This document shows, piece after piece, positions 14,706-22,137 of a DNA stretch of 40,800 nucleotides. A model generated the notes under the pieces. That model searched no databases. It was not told the DNA's origin and worked only from the letters and a program-made list of their open reading frames with translations. Each line of letters opens with the position of its first letter. The stretch's first letter is position 1. A program made the translations under genes and the position numbers. This stretch comes from DASUDX01 sp036275365 (GTDB lineage Bacteria; Pseudomonadota; Gammaproteobacteria; Nevskiales; Nevskiaceae): assembly GCA_036275365.1 (NCBI GenBank), contig DASUDX010000054.1, forward strand, positions 1 to 40,800. Direction: 5' to 3'.

Positions 14706-15728
14706 ATGCACAACACGCCGCTCGCGCTGCTCAGTCCGCCGCCTCCGCATCCGGAGGAGCTGGCGCGGGTGCGCGCGATCGAAGAGCTGCAGCTGCTCGA
14801 TCGCCACACCGATCTCGGCTTTGACCGGGTGGTGCGGCTGGCCCGGAATGTGCTCGGTACGCCCATCACCGCCTTCACCGTGGTGCATGGCCAGTGCCTG
14901 CACTTCCGCGCCGCCACCGGCACCGATCTGCTCGAGGCACCGCGCGACACCGCCTTCTGCGCCTACACCATCCTCGGCGAGGGTCTGCAGGAGGTGCCGG
15001 ACTTGCTCGCCGATCCGCGCTTCCAGAGCAACCCGATGGTGATCGGCGAGCCCGGGCTGCGCTATTACGCCGGCATCGCGGTGCGCGCGCCGGATGGCTC
15101 GCCGGTGGGCGCGCTGTGCGCCATCGACCACAACCCGCGCCAGCTCAGCGCCGACCAGCGCACCGCTCTGGTGGATCTGCGCAATCTGCTTGAGGAGAAC
15201 CTGGCGCTGCGGCTGCTGAGCCTGCGCGACCATCTCACCGGGCTCTACAACCGCCGCTACTTCGACGAGGTGCTCAAGCGCGAGTGGAGCCGCGCCTACC
15301 GGCGCCTGCTGCCGCTGTCGGTGCTGATCCTCGATGTCGATCATTTCAAGCGCTACAACGACCAGTACGGCCATGTCGCCGGCGATCAGTGCCTGATCGA
15401 GCTGTCGCGGGCGCTGGCCCCGCAGACCCGGCGGGCCTCGGATCTGGTGGCGCGCTACGGTGGCGAGGAGCTGGTGCTGGTGCTGCCGGAAACCGATCTC
15501 GACGGCGCGGTGGCGGTGGCCAACCAGATCCGCCGCGCGGTCGAGCGCCTGGCCATTCCGCATGCCGGCAGCCCCAGCGGCATCGTCACCGTCTCGGTCG
15601 GCGGCGCGGTGGCCACCAGCAAGGAAGATCTGCTGCTCGGCGACAACGCCCTGCTGGCCCGCGCCGACGAGGCGCTCTACGAGGCCAAGCGCAGCGGCCG
15701 CAACGCCACCCGGGTGGTCACGCTCTAG
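14706..15728 (+). CDS. GAF-GGDEF diguanylate cyclase
   Basis: This is a 340-residue soluble protein. An N-terminal GAF sensor covers about residues 15-165, with FDRVVRLARNVLGTPITAFTVV, DTAFCAYTIL, DLLADPRFQSNPMV, LRYYAGIAV and GALCAIDHNPRQL in the order typical of cytoplasmic GAF cyclases. A GGDEF domain follows (about 180-335) with DHLTGLYNRRYFDEVL, LDVDHFKRYND and the active-site loop G252-G-E-E-L256. The last loop residue is Leu rather than Phe; the catalytic Glu pair is kept, so synthesis of cyclic di-GMP from GTP is plausible. No RxxD inhibitory site was noted just upstream of the loop. The ATG at 14706 is chosen over GTG 14676 because the GAF homology begins just after it. It stands as its own unit. 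Confidence 0.9.
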   Translation: MHNTPLALLSPPPPHPEELARVRAIEELQLLDRHTDLGFDRVVRLARNVLGTPITAFTVVHGQCLHFRAATGTDLLEAPRDTAFCAYTILGEGLQEVPDLLADPRFQSNPMVIGEPGLRYYAGIAVRAPDGSPVGALCAIDHNPRQLSADQRTALVDLRNLLEENLALRLLSLRDHLTGLYNRRYFDEVLKREWSRAYRRLLPLSVLILDVDHFKRYNDQYGHVAGDQCLIELSRALAPQTRRASDLVARYGGEELVLVLPETDLDGAVAVANQIRRAVERLAIPHAGSPSGIVTVSVGGAVATSKEDLLLGDNALLARADEALYEAKRSGRNATRVVTL

Positions 15729-15803
15729 CCGGTCGGGCGGCTTGCCGGCGCGCGCTGGGCCGGACCAAGATCAGGCCCCTCTTCCGCGACCCGGATTGCT
15801 CTG

Positions 15804-17336
15804 ATGGATGCCTCCCTGCTGATCGGCCAGGGCGAGACCGCCCAGCGCCTGCTGGCCCGCTATGCCAACCGCCACGGCCTGGTGGCCGGCGCCACCGGCA
15901 CCGGCAAGACGGTGACCCTGCAGGTGCTGGCCGAGGGCTTCTCCGAACTGGGGGTGCCGGTGTTCGCCGCCGATGTGAAGGGCGATCTCTCCGGCATCGG
16001 TGCCGCTGGCGAGCCCAAGCCCCGGCTGCTGGAGCGCGCCGCCCAGGTCGGGGTCCCCGACTTCCGCGTGCAGGCGACCCCCACGGTGTTCTGGGATGTG
16101 TTCGGCCAGTCCGGACATCCGCTGCGCGGCACCGTCTCCGACATGGGCCCGCTGCTGCTCGCCCGCCTGCTGGATCTCTCCGAGGTGCAGGAAGCGGTGC
16201 TGACCCTCGCCTTCAAGATCGCCGATGACCAGGGCCTGCTGCTGATTGATCTCAAGGACCTGCGCGCCCTGCTCCAGCATGTGGGCGAGCATGCCCGCGA
16301 CTACGGGGCCCAGTACGGGCTGGTCTCGCCCGCGAGCGTGGCGGCGATCCAGCGCGGCCTGCTGGCGCTGGAATCCGAAGGCGCCGCCAGCTTCTTTGGC
16401 GAGCCGGCGCTGGCGCTCACCGATCTGATGCGCCAGGACCTCTCCGGGCGCGGCATCGTCAATGTGCTGGCGGCCGATGTGCTGTTCCAGAAGCCGCGGC
16501 TCTACGCCACTCTGCTGCTGTGGCTGCTGGCCGAGCTGTTCGAGGAACTGCCGGAGGCCGGCGATCTCGATCGCCCGAAGCTGGTGTTCTTCTTCGATGA
16601 GGCCCATCTGCTGTTCAAGGACGCGCCCAAGGCCCTGGTGGAGAAGGTCGAGCAGGTGGTGCGGCTGATCCGCTCCAAGGGCGTGGGCATCTACTTCGTC
16701 ACCCAGAATCCGCTCGATCTGCCCGAGGCGGTGCTGGGCCAGCTCGGCAACCGCGTGCAGCACGCCCTGCGCGCCTTCACCCCGCGCGACCAGAAGGCGG
16801 TGCGCGCCGCGGCGGAGACCTTCCGCAGCAATCCGCGCCTCGATGTGGAGGCCGCGATCACCGAGCTGGGCGTGGGCGAGGCCCTGGTCTCGGTGCTGGA
16901 GGACAAGGGCATCCCCGGCATCGTGCAGAAAACCCTGATCCGTCCACCGGCCTCGCGGATCGGCCCGCTGACCGCCGCCGAGCGCGCCCAGCTGATCCAG
17001 CGCAGCCCGCTGGCCGGCCGCTACGAGGCTCTGGTGGATCGGGAATCCGCCTACGAGAAGCTGCAGGCCCGTGCCCAGGCCGATGCCGCCCCGGCCGCGC
17101 CGGCGGGCGGGGCAGCGGCGGCCGATGACTGGCAGCAGCAGGTGCAGGAGACCTGGGGGCGGCCGCCGTCCCGCCGCGCGCCCGCCTCAGCGCCGGCGCG
17201 GGCACCGGCCCGGCGCGGCGACTCGGTGATGGAGGCGGTGGTCAAGAGCGCCGGGCGCAGCATCGCCTCCAGCGTCGGCCGCGAGGTCGGCCGCCAGCTG
17301 CTGCGTGGCCTGCTGGGCTCGCTGAGCAAGCGCTAG
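15804..17336 (+). CDS. DUF853/YjgR-type HerA-like ATPase
   Basis: This 510-residue P-loop ATPase has Walker A GATGTGKT at about residues 29-36 and Walker B LVFFFDEAHLLF near 265-275. It also has the family blocks VPVFAADVKGDLSG, RLIRSKGVGIYFVTQNPLDLPEAVLGQLGNRVQHALR and FTPRDQKAVRAAAETF. These identify the DUF853 family (E. coli YjgR), related to HerA/FtsK translocases. The C-terminus has an Ala/Pro/Arg-rich linker and a terminal helix with alternating small residues (SVGREVGRQLLRGLLGSLSKR), also found in YjgR. Its biological role is not established; roles in DNA or nucleoprotein handling are guessed from the fold. It is transcribed 75 bp after the cyclase. The strong inverted repeats after its stop are discussed with the next operon. 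Confidence 0.92.
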   Translation: MDASLLIGQGETAQRLLARYANRHGLVAGATGTGKTVTLQVLAEGFSELGVPVFAADVKGDLSGIGAAGEPKPRLLERAAQVGVPDFRVQATPTVFWDVFGQSGHPLRGTVSDMGPLLLARLLDLSEVQEAVLTLAFKIADDQGLLLIDLKDLRALLQHVGEHARDYGAQYGLVSPASVAAIQRGLLALESEGAASFFGEPALALTDLMRQDLSGRGIVNVLAADVLFQKPRLYATLLLWLLAELFEELPEAGDLDRPKLVFFFDEAHLLFKDAPKALVEKVEQVVRLIRSKGVGIYFVTQNPLDLPEAVLGQLGNRVQHALRAFTPRDQKAVRAAAETFRSNPRLDVEAAITELGVGEALVSVLEDKGIPGIVQKTLIRPPASRIGPLTAAERAQLIQRSPLAGRYEALVDRESAYEKLQARAQADAAPAAPAGGAAAADDWQQQVQETWGRPPSRRAPASAPARAPARRGDSVMEAVVKSAGRSIASSVGREVGRQLLRGLLGSLSKR

Positions 17337-17357
17337 GCGCGCACCGCGCCGCTGGGC

Positions 17358-17381
17358 GGCGGACAGCCGCGGCTGTCCGCC
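17358..17381. promoter_or_regulatory. 24-bp perfect palindrome, candidate enhancer site 1 of the export operon
   Basis: The arms GGCGGACAGCCG (17358-17369) and CGGCTGTCCGCC (17370-17381) are exact reverse complements. The site shares TGTCCGC with the neighbouring inverted repeat and lies about 130 bp before the predicted sigma54 start site, a normal distance for an NtrC-type activator. It could also serve as a GC hairpin ending the DUF853 transcript. Confidence 0.5.
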
Positions 17382-17410
17382 CGGTGTCCGCAGCCGCGGG
17401 CGGACACCGG
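17381..17410. promoter_or_regulatory. second inverted repeat, candidate enhancer site 2
   Basis: CCGGTGTCCGC (17381-17391) and GCGGACACCGG (17400-17410) are exact 11-base arms around an eight-base centre. TGTCCGC occurs at 17375-17381 and 17385-17391, ten bases apart, so two half-sites face the same side of the helix. The centres of the two palindromes are 26 bp apart. Confidence 0.5.
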
Positions 17411-17426
17411 CCGCGACCCCGGCGTC

Positions 17427-17445
17427 CAGACGAAAAGCTCGTCTG
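17427..17445. repeat. third inverted repeat upstream of the export operon
   Basis: CAGACGA-AAAGC-TCGTCTG is a perfect seven-base stem with a five-base loop, between the enhancer-like palindromes and the putative promoter. It has a different sequence from them, so it may be a terminator stem or another operator. Confidence 0.4.
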
Positions 17446-17473
17446 ATCAGGGAGTTGTGCGGCTGGCACGATC

Positions 17474-17489
17474 CAGCACGGGGTTTGCT
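17474..17489 (+). promoter_or_regulatory. imperfect sigma54 (-24/-12) promoter candidate
   Basis: CAGCACG-GGGT-TTGCT has the correct spacing and a perfect -12 element, but AG replaces the -24 GG. An overlapping TGGCACG at 17464-17470 has a perfect -24 half, but its GC is one base too close. A start near 17500 would leave a 21-base leader before ATG 17521. Support comes mainly from the sigma54 activator encoded downstream. Confidence 0.42.
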
Positions 17490-17520
17490 GGAGGTCTCGG
17501 GACCTGCCGCTGACCACCCC

Positions 17521-18771
17521 ATGATCGCCGAGCCCGCCAACCAGGATGTCCGCCTTGCCCCGCCGCCGCGCCGGCGTCTGCTCGGGCTGGGGCTGGCCCT
17601 GGCCGCCCTCGCCCTGCTGATCTGGCTGGCCGCCCGCGCCGCCACGCCGGGGGTGGACCGCGAGCAGCTGCGCCTGGCCACGGTCAGCCGGGGTCCGTTC
17701 GTCGCCGATCTCTCGGTGACCGGCCGGGTGGTGGCGGCGGTGAGCCCGACGCTCTACGCCCCGGCCGCCGGCACCGTGACCCTGGCGGTGCAGGCGGGCC
17801 AGCAGGTGGCCGCTGGCGCGGTGCTGGCGCGGCTGGACAGCCCCGAGCTCGCCAGCGAGCACTCGCGCGAGACCGCACAGCTCGCCAGCCTGCAGGCCAG
17901 TCTCGGCCGCGCCCGCATCGAGGCCCGCACCACCGAGGCCGCGCGCCGGCAGGCGCTGGACCTCGCCCAGGTGGAACTCGAGGCCGCCGAGCGCGAGCTG
18001 CGCCGCGCCGAAGAGGCGCACCGCATGGGCGTCTATGCCCGCCGCGAGGTCGATCGCGCCGCCGATGCCCTGGCCAATGCGCGGGTGCGCCGGGCCCATG
18101 CCGAGCGCGAGGTGAGCCTGGCGGTGGACGCCAGCCGCTTCGAGCTGCAGACCCGCGAGCTGGATGTGCAGCGCCAGCAGGTGCTGGTGGAGGAACTGGG
18201 GCGTCGCGTGGCGGCGCTGGAGATCCGCTCGCCGGTGGCAGGCCTGGTCGGGGCGCTGGCGGTGGTGCAGAAGGCGCGGGTGGCGGCCGATGCGCCGCTG
18301 CTGACGGTGGTCGATCTCTCGGCGCTGGAGGTGGAGATCCAGATTCCCGAGACCCTGGTCGACACCCTCGCCCTGAACCTGCCGGCCGAGATCGATCTCG
18401 GCGGCACCGCGCGGCCGGCCCGCCTCACCGCGATCTCGCCGGAGGTGGCCAACAACCAGGTGACCGGCCGGGTGGCCTTCGACGGCGCGCCCCCGGCCGA
18501 GTTGCGCCAGAACCAGCGCCTGAGCGTGCGCCTGATCCTGCAGCGCCGGGCCAGCGCCCTGCAGCTGCCGCGCGGCAGCTTCGTGGAGAGCGGCGGCGGC
18601 CGCGAGGTGTGGAAGCTGGTGGACGGCGTCCTGACCCGGGTGCCGGTACGGCTGGGCGCCATCGCCGTCGACCGGGTGGAGATTCTCGAGGGCCTGTCCG
18701 AGGGCGAGGTGGTGGTGATCGCCGGCGAACAGGATTTCGGCGAGGCCGAGCGCCTCGTGTTGCGCGATTGA
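17521..18771 (+). CDS. HlyD/MacA-type periplasmic adaptor subunit of an ABC exporter
   Basis: This 416-residue membrane-fusion protein has a short cytoplasmic N-terminus and a signal anchor at about residues 21-42 (RLLGLGLALAALALLIWLAARA). A lipoyl/barrel-sandwich half follows (VSPTLYAPAAGTVTLAVQAGQQVAAGAVLARLDS), then a long coiled-coil hairpin of about 100 residues, the second lipoyl half (IRSPVAGLVGALAVVQKARVAADAPLLTVVDLS) and a beta-barrel domain. Such adaptors couple an inner-membrane exporter to an outer-membrane channel. The ATG at 17521 lacks a good ribosome-binding site; the alternative TTG at 17455 would lie upstream of the predicted promoter and is rejected. It is the first gene of the module and is followed after 39 bases by the ATPase. 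No TolC-like channel is encoded nearby. Confidence 0.88.
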   Translation: MIAEPANQDVRLAPPPRRRLLGLGLALAALALLIWLAARAATPGVDREQLRLATVSRGPFVADLSVTGRVVAAVSPTLYAPAAGTVTLAVQAGQQVAAGAVLARLDSPELASEHSRETAQLASLQASLGRARIEARTTEAARRQALDLAQVELEAAERELRRAEEAHRMGVYARREVDRAADALANARVRRAHAEREVSLAVDASRFELQTRELDVQRQQVLVEELGRRVAALEIRSPVAGLVGALAVVQKARVAADAPLLTVVDLSALEVEIQIPETLVDTLALNLPAEIDLGGTARPARLTAISPEVANNQVTGRVAFDGAPPAELRQNQRLSVRLILQRRASALQLPRGSFVESGGGREVWKLVDGVLTRVPVRLGAIAVDRVEILEGLSEGEVVVIAGEQDFGEAERLVLRD

Positions 18772-18810
18772 GCGGTTCCCCTTTGGGTTGTCCTGGATAG
18801 GAGTGTGGCC

Positions 18811-19494
18811 ATGCTGCAGATGGATGAGGTGCAGAAGATCTACCGCACGGATCTCGTGCAGACCTACGCGCTGCGCTCGCTGAGCCTGCGCGTGGCCGAG
18901 GGCGAGTTCGTCGCCGTCACCGGGCCCAGCGGCTCGGGCAAGACCACCTTCCTGAACATCGCCGGTCTGCTGGAAACCTTCGACGGCGGTCGCTACCAGC
19001 TCGATGGGGAGGATGTCTCGCGGCTCTCCGATACCGCCCGCTCGCGGCTGCGCAACATCAAGATCGGCTTCATCTTCCAGTCTTTCAATCTGATTCCGGA
19101 CCTGGATGTCTACGACAATGTCGATGTGCCGCTGCGCTACCGCGGCATGGACGGCGGCGAGCGGCGCCGGCGCATTCTCGCCGCGCTGGAGCGGGTGGGG
19201 CTGGCCTCGCGGCTGCGCCATCTGCCCTCGCAGCTCTCCGGCGGACAGCAGCAGCGGGTGGCGATTGCCCGCGCGCTGGCCGGCAGTCCGCGCATCCTGT
19301 TCGCCGACGAGCCCACCGGCAATCTCGACTCGCTGATGGCCCGCGAGGTGATGGGCATGCTCGAGGAGATCAACGCCCAGGGCACCACCATCGTGATGGT
19401 CACCCACGACGCCGAGCTGGCCCGCCGGGTCCATCGCAACATCCACATCATGGATGGCCAGGTCTCCGATCTGCGCCAGCCGCTGGCCGCCTGA
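18811..19494 (+). CDS. MacB/LolD-type ABC transporter ATP-binding protein
   Basis: This 227-residue ATPase has a complete motif set: Walker A GPSGSGKTTFLN, Q-loop FIFQSFNLIPDLDVYDNVDVPL, signature LSGGQQQRVAIARAL, Walker B ILFADEPTGNLDS and H-loop VMVTHDAELARR. The PTGNLDS and NLIPDLDVYDNV blocks mark the MacB/LolD (type VII, mechanotransmission) class. That class does not pull substrate through the membrane but works an attached periplasmic apparatus. ATG 18811 is chosen over GTG 18805 because AGGAG at 18799-18803 then has a seven-base spacer. It sits between the adaptor and two FtsX-type permeases, so it should energise that pair. The ATPase is a separate gene here, whereas E. coli MacB fuses it to the permease. 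Confidence 0.93.
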   Translation: MLQMDEVQKIYRTDLVQTYALRSLSLRVAEGEFVAVTGPSGSGKTTFLNIAGLLETFDGGRYQLDGEDVSRLSDTARSRLRNIKIGFIFQSFNLIPDLDVYDNVDVPLRYRGMDGGERRRRILAALERVGLASRLRHLPSQLSGGQQQRVAIARALAGSPRILFADEPTGNLDSLMAREVMGMLEEINAQGTTIVMVTHDAELARRVHRNIHIMDGQVSDLRQPLAA

Positions 19495-19504
19495 GGGGTC
19501 CGCC

Positions 19505-20818
19505 ATGATCGGCTACTACTTCCGCCTCGGCTTCCACCAGCTGCGGCGCGCGCCGGTGCTGACCCTGCTGATCGTGCTCACCCTGGCGGTGGGGGTGGCG
19601 GCCAGCATGTCGACGCTGACCGTGCTCTATGTGATGTCCGGCGATCCGATTCCGCAGAAGAGCGAGCGCCTGCTCACCCCGCAGATCAACAACTACCCGG
19701 TCGATGGTGGCCCGCAGGACGGCAATCTGCCGACCCTGCTGAGCTGGACCGATGTCCGCAATCTGCGTGAGGACGGCCGCGGCCAGCGCCGCAGCGGGCT
19801 CTACGGCATCTCCGGCATCCTCTATCCGGAGCGCGATGGACTCAAGAACTTCTTCGTCGATGGCGTGGCGGTCGATGCCGACTTCTTCGCGATGATGGAC
19901 GCGCCCTTCCGTGAAGGCAGGGGCTGGAGCGCCGCCGAGGACAGCGCCGAGGCAAGGGTCGCGGTGCTCGGCACCCAGCTCGCCCGCAAGCTGTTCGGCG
20001 AGGGCCCGGCGGTGGGCCAGGAAGTGCGCGTGGACGAGCAGCGCTACCGGGTGGTCGGGGTGCTGGATCGTTTCTCCCCGGTGCCGAAGTTCTACCGGCT
20101 GGATGGCAGCTCGCGCGCCGGCGCCGGCGAGGATGAGCTGTTCATTCCGCTGTCCACCGCGATTGCCATCGAGAAGGATGTCGACGGCACGGTGAGCTGC
20201 TTCCAGCAGACCGGTCCGGGCTTCCAGGGCCGGCTCGCCTCCGAGTGCGTGTGGCTGCGCTACTGGGTGGAGCTGGGCAGTGCGAGCGAGCGGTCCGACT
20301 ACGAGGCCTATCTGCAGGCCTATGTCGCCGAGCAGAAGACCCAGGGCCGGCTGCCGCGGGCCGACGCCCGCGCCATCGCCCGCGATGTGCGCGAATGGCT
20401 GGTCGAGGTGGGCGTGGTGGATGACGATGTGCGCCTGCAGTTCTGGCTCGCCTTCGGCTTCCTGTTCGTCTGCCTGGTCAACACGGTGGGTCTGCTGCTG
20501 GCCAAGTTCACCGCCCGTGCCGCCGATGTCGGCGTGCGCCGGGCGCTGGGGGCCACCCGCGGCCAGATCTTCCTGCAATACCTCTCCGAGGCCGCCGCCC
20601 TGGGCCTTGCCGGCAGCGTGGTCGGCATCGCCGGGGTGTTCGGCCTGCTGCGGCTGCTGGCCAGCCAGTCACCCGATCTCGAGGCCTATGCGCAGATGGA
20701 TGCGGTGATGCTGGTCACCACCGTGCTGGTCTCGGTGCTCGCCGCCATCCTCGCCGGCCTGCTGCCCACCTGGCGCGCCACCCGCGTGCTGCCCGCCGTC
20801 CAGCTCAAGACCCAGTGA
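19505..20818 (+). CDS. FtsX/MacB-type ABC permease, first of a pair
   Basis: This 437-residue permease has the four-helix MacB topology: a first membrane helix near residues 18-40 (VLTLLIVLTLAVGVAASMSTLTVLYVM), a periplasmic domain of about 270 residues, then three helices in the last third. The conserved FtsX block is VNTVGLLLAKFTARAADVGVRRALGATRGQIFLQYL, whose RRALGATR segment contacts the ATPase. The periplasmic part resembles the MacB core (VDGVAVDADFFAMMDAPFREGRGW, VAVLGTQLARKLFGE, VVGVLDRF). The ATG at 19505 has GAGGGG just upstream. Ten bases separate it from the ATPase and eight from the second permease, so the order is a tight operon. The substrate is not revealed by sequence. Confidence 0.9.
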   Translation: MIGYYFRLGFHQLRRAPVLTLLIVLTLAVGVAASMSTLTVLYVMSGDPIPQKSERLLTPQINNYPVDGGPQDGNLPTLLSWTDVRNLREDGRGQRRSGLYGISGILYPERDGLKNFFVDGVAVDADFFAMMDAPFREGRGWSAAEDSAEARVAVLGTQLARKLFGEGPAVGQEVRVDEQRYRVVGVLDRFSPVPKFYRLDGSSRAGAGEDELFIPLSTAIAIEKDVDGTVSCFQQTGPGFQGRLASECVWLRYWVELGSASERSDYEAYLQAYVAEQKTQGRLPRADARAIARDVREWLVEVGVVDDDVRLQFWLAFGFLFVCLVNTVGLLLAKFTARAADVGVRRALGATRGQIFLQYLSEAAALGLAGSVVGIAGVFGLLRLLASQSPDLEAYAQMDAVMLVTTVLVSVLAAILAGLLPTWRATRVLPAVQLKTQ

Positions 20819-20826
20819 GGCCCCTC

Positions 20827-22050
20827 ATGGAAATCCGTCCCATCCTCTCGGCGCTGTCGCGCAACCGCACCGGCGCCCTGCTGATCGCCACCCAGGTGGC
20901 GCTGACGCTGGCCATCATCAGCAACGCCGCGTCGGTGATCCGCGATCGCCTGGCGCTGTCCGAACGCCCCAGCGGGGTGACCGACGAGGCCAGCCTGCTC
21001 ACCGCGCGGCCGATCCTCAATGCCCGCACCGACCTCGCCGCGCTGATCCGCGCCGATCTCGCCGGGCTCGCCGCCCTGCCCGGGGTGCGCGCGGTCACCG
21101 TCACCAACCAGCTGCCGATGGGCCGCAGCGGCTGGAGCCTGACCTTCAGCGCCGGCCGCGAGGAGAGCGCGGTGAGCACCAATGCCTCCTACACCTTCGA
21201 TGGCGGCGGCCTGCTGGAGACCCTGGGCCTGCGCCTGATCGAAGGCCGTCGCTTCGAAGCCGCCGAGGTGCGCGAGCTCGATCCCGAGCAGTCCGCCGAG
21301 CCCCCGCGCGAGGCGCTGGTGACCGCGGCCCTGGCCCGCCATCTGTTCCGCGACGAGGGCCCCTGGGTGGGCCGGGTGTTCTACAGCGGCAATGGACCGC
21401 AGGCCGGCGAGCTGCGCATCGTCGGCGTGGTCGAGCGCCTGACCACGCCCTGGGGTCTCGCCGGGGAGGAGGATGCCTACACGGTGATCGTGCCGCAGCG
21501 CTTCCTCAATTCCTACAACTACTATGTGATGCGGGTGGAGCCCGGCGCCGAGGCGGCGGTGCGCACGGCGATCGACGAGGTGCTCACCCGCAACGAGCCG
21601 GACCGGGTCAACACCGGCATCTACTCGGTGCAGGAGCTGCGCGAGCGGCGCTACCGCAACGAGAAGAGCGTGGCCTGGCTGCTGGTGTCGGTGACGGTGT
21701 TCCTGCTGCTGGTGACCGCCAGCGGCATCGTCGGCATGGCCAGCCTGTGGGTGAACCTGCGGCGCAAGCAGATCGGCGTGCGCCGCGCCCTGGGCGCCAC
21801 CCGCGCCGACATCCTCCGCTACTTCCTCACCGAGAACCTGCTGATCACCAGCGGCGGGGTGCTGGCCGGGGTGCTGGCGGCGCGTCTGCTCAACCAGCTG
21901 CTGGTGCGCGAGCTCTCGGTGCCGGCCCTGCCCTGGGATTTCCTCGCCGTCGGGGTGGCCTGCCTGTTCGTGCTGGGGCTGGCCGCCGCCCTGGGCCCGG
22001 CCCTGCGCGCCTCGCGGCTGTCGCCGGCACTGGCCACCCGCAGCGTGTGA
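20827..22050 (+). CDS. FtsX/MacB-type ABC permease, second of a pair
   Basis: This 407-residue permease has the same topology as its neighbour: a first helix near residues 17-35 (ALLIATQVALTLAIISNAASV), a MacB-like periplasmic domain (LRLIEGRRFEAAEVREL, ALVTAALARHLFRDEGPWVGRVFY, IVGVVERLTTPWG) and three C-terminal helices. The FtsX block reads SLWVNLRRKQIGVRRALGATRADILRYFLTENLL. The two permeases are clearly diverged, so the transporter is probably a heterodimer. ATG 20827 follows GAGG at 20817-20820, and an alternative GTG at 20815 overlaps the upstream stop. After this gene there are 87 bp of non-coding sequence before the hydroxylase-like gene. Confidence 0.9.
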   Translation: MEIRPILSALSRNRTGALLIATQVALTLAIISNAASVIRDRLALSERPSGVTDEASLLTARPILNARTDLAALIRADLAGLAALPGVRAVTVTNQLPMGRSGWSLTFSAGREESAVSTNASYTFDGGGLLETLGLRLIEGRRFEAAEVRELDPEQSAEPPREALVTAALARHLFRDEGPWVGRVFYSGNGPQAGELRIVGVVERLTTPWGLAGEEDAYTVIVPQRFLNSYNYYVMRVEPGAEAAVRTAIDEVLTRNEPDRVNTGIYSVQELRERRYRNEKSVAWLLVSVTVFLLLVTASGIVGMASLWVNLRRKQIGVRRALGATRADILRYFLTENLLITSGGVLAGVLAARLLNQLLVRELSVPALPWDFLAVGVACLFVLGLAAALGPALRASRLSPALATRSV

Positions 22051-22094
22051 GCGGCTTGCGCCGGGCGGGGTGCGGACGCGCGCCCCCACCGAGC

Positions 22095-22124
22095 GCCCAG
22101 GCTCTAAGCTGGGCAGCCGCCCAG
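22095..22124 (+). repeat. three complementary arms forming alternative hairpins before the hydroxylase gene
   Basis: GCCCAG (22095-22100), CTGGGC (22109-22114) and GCCCAG (22119-22124) allow two mutually exclusive six-base-pair stems, with loops of eight and four bases. They lie in the only sizeable gap of the export module, 14-43 bases before the next start codon. Confidence 0.4.
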
Positions 22125-22137
22125 ACCAGGACCGCCC

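Noticed and set aside
17455..17520. TTG start at 17455 extending the HlyD-type adaptor by 22 residues
   Set aside because: The extension is not hydrophobic or family-like and would overlap the predicted promoter. ATG 17521 gives a normal N-terminus before the membrane anchor.
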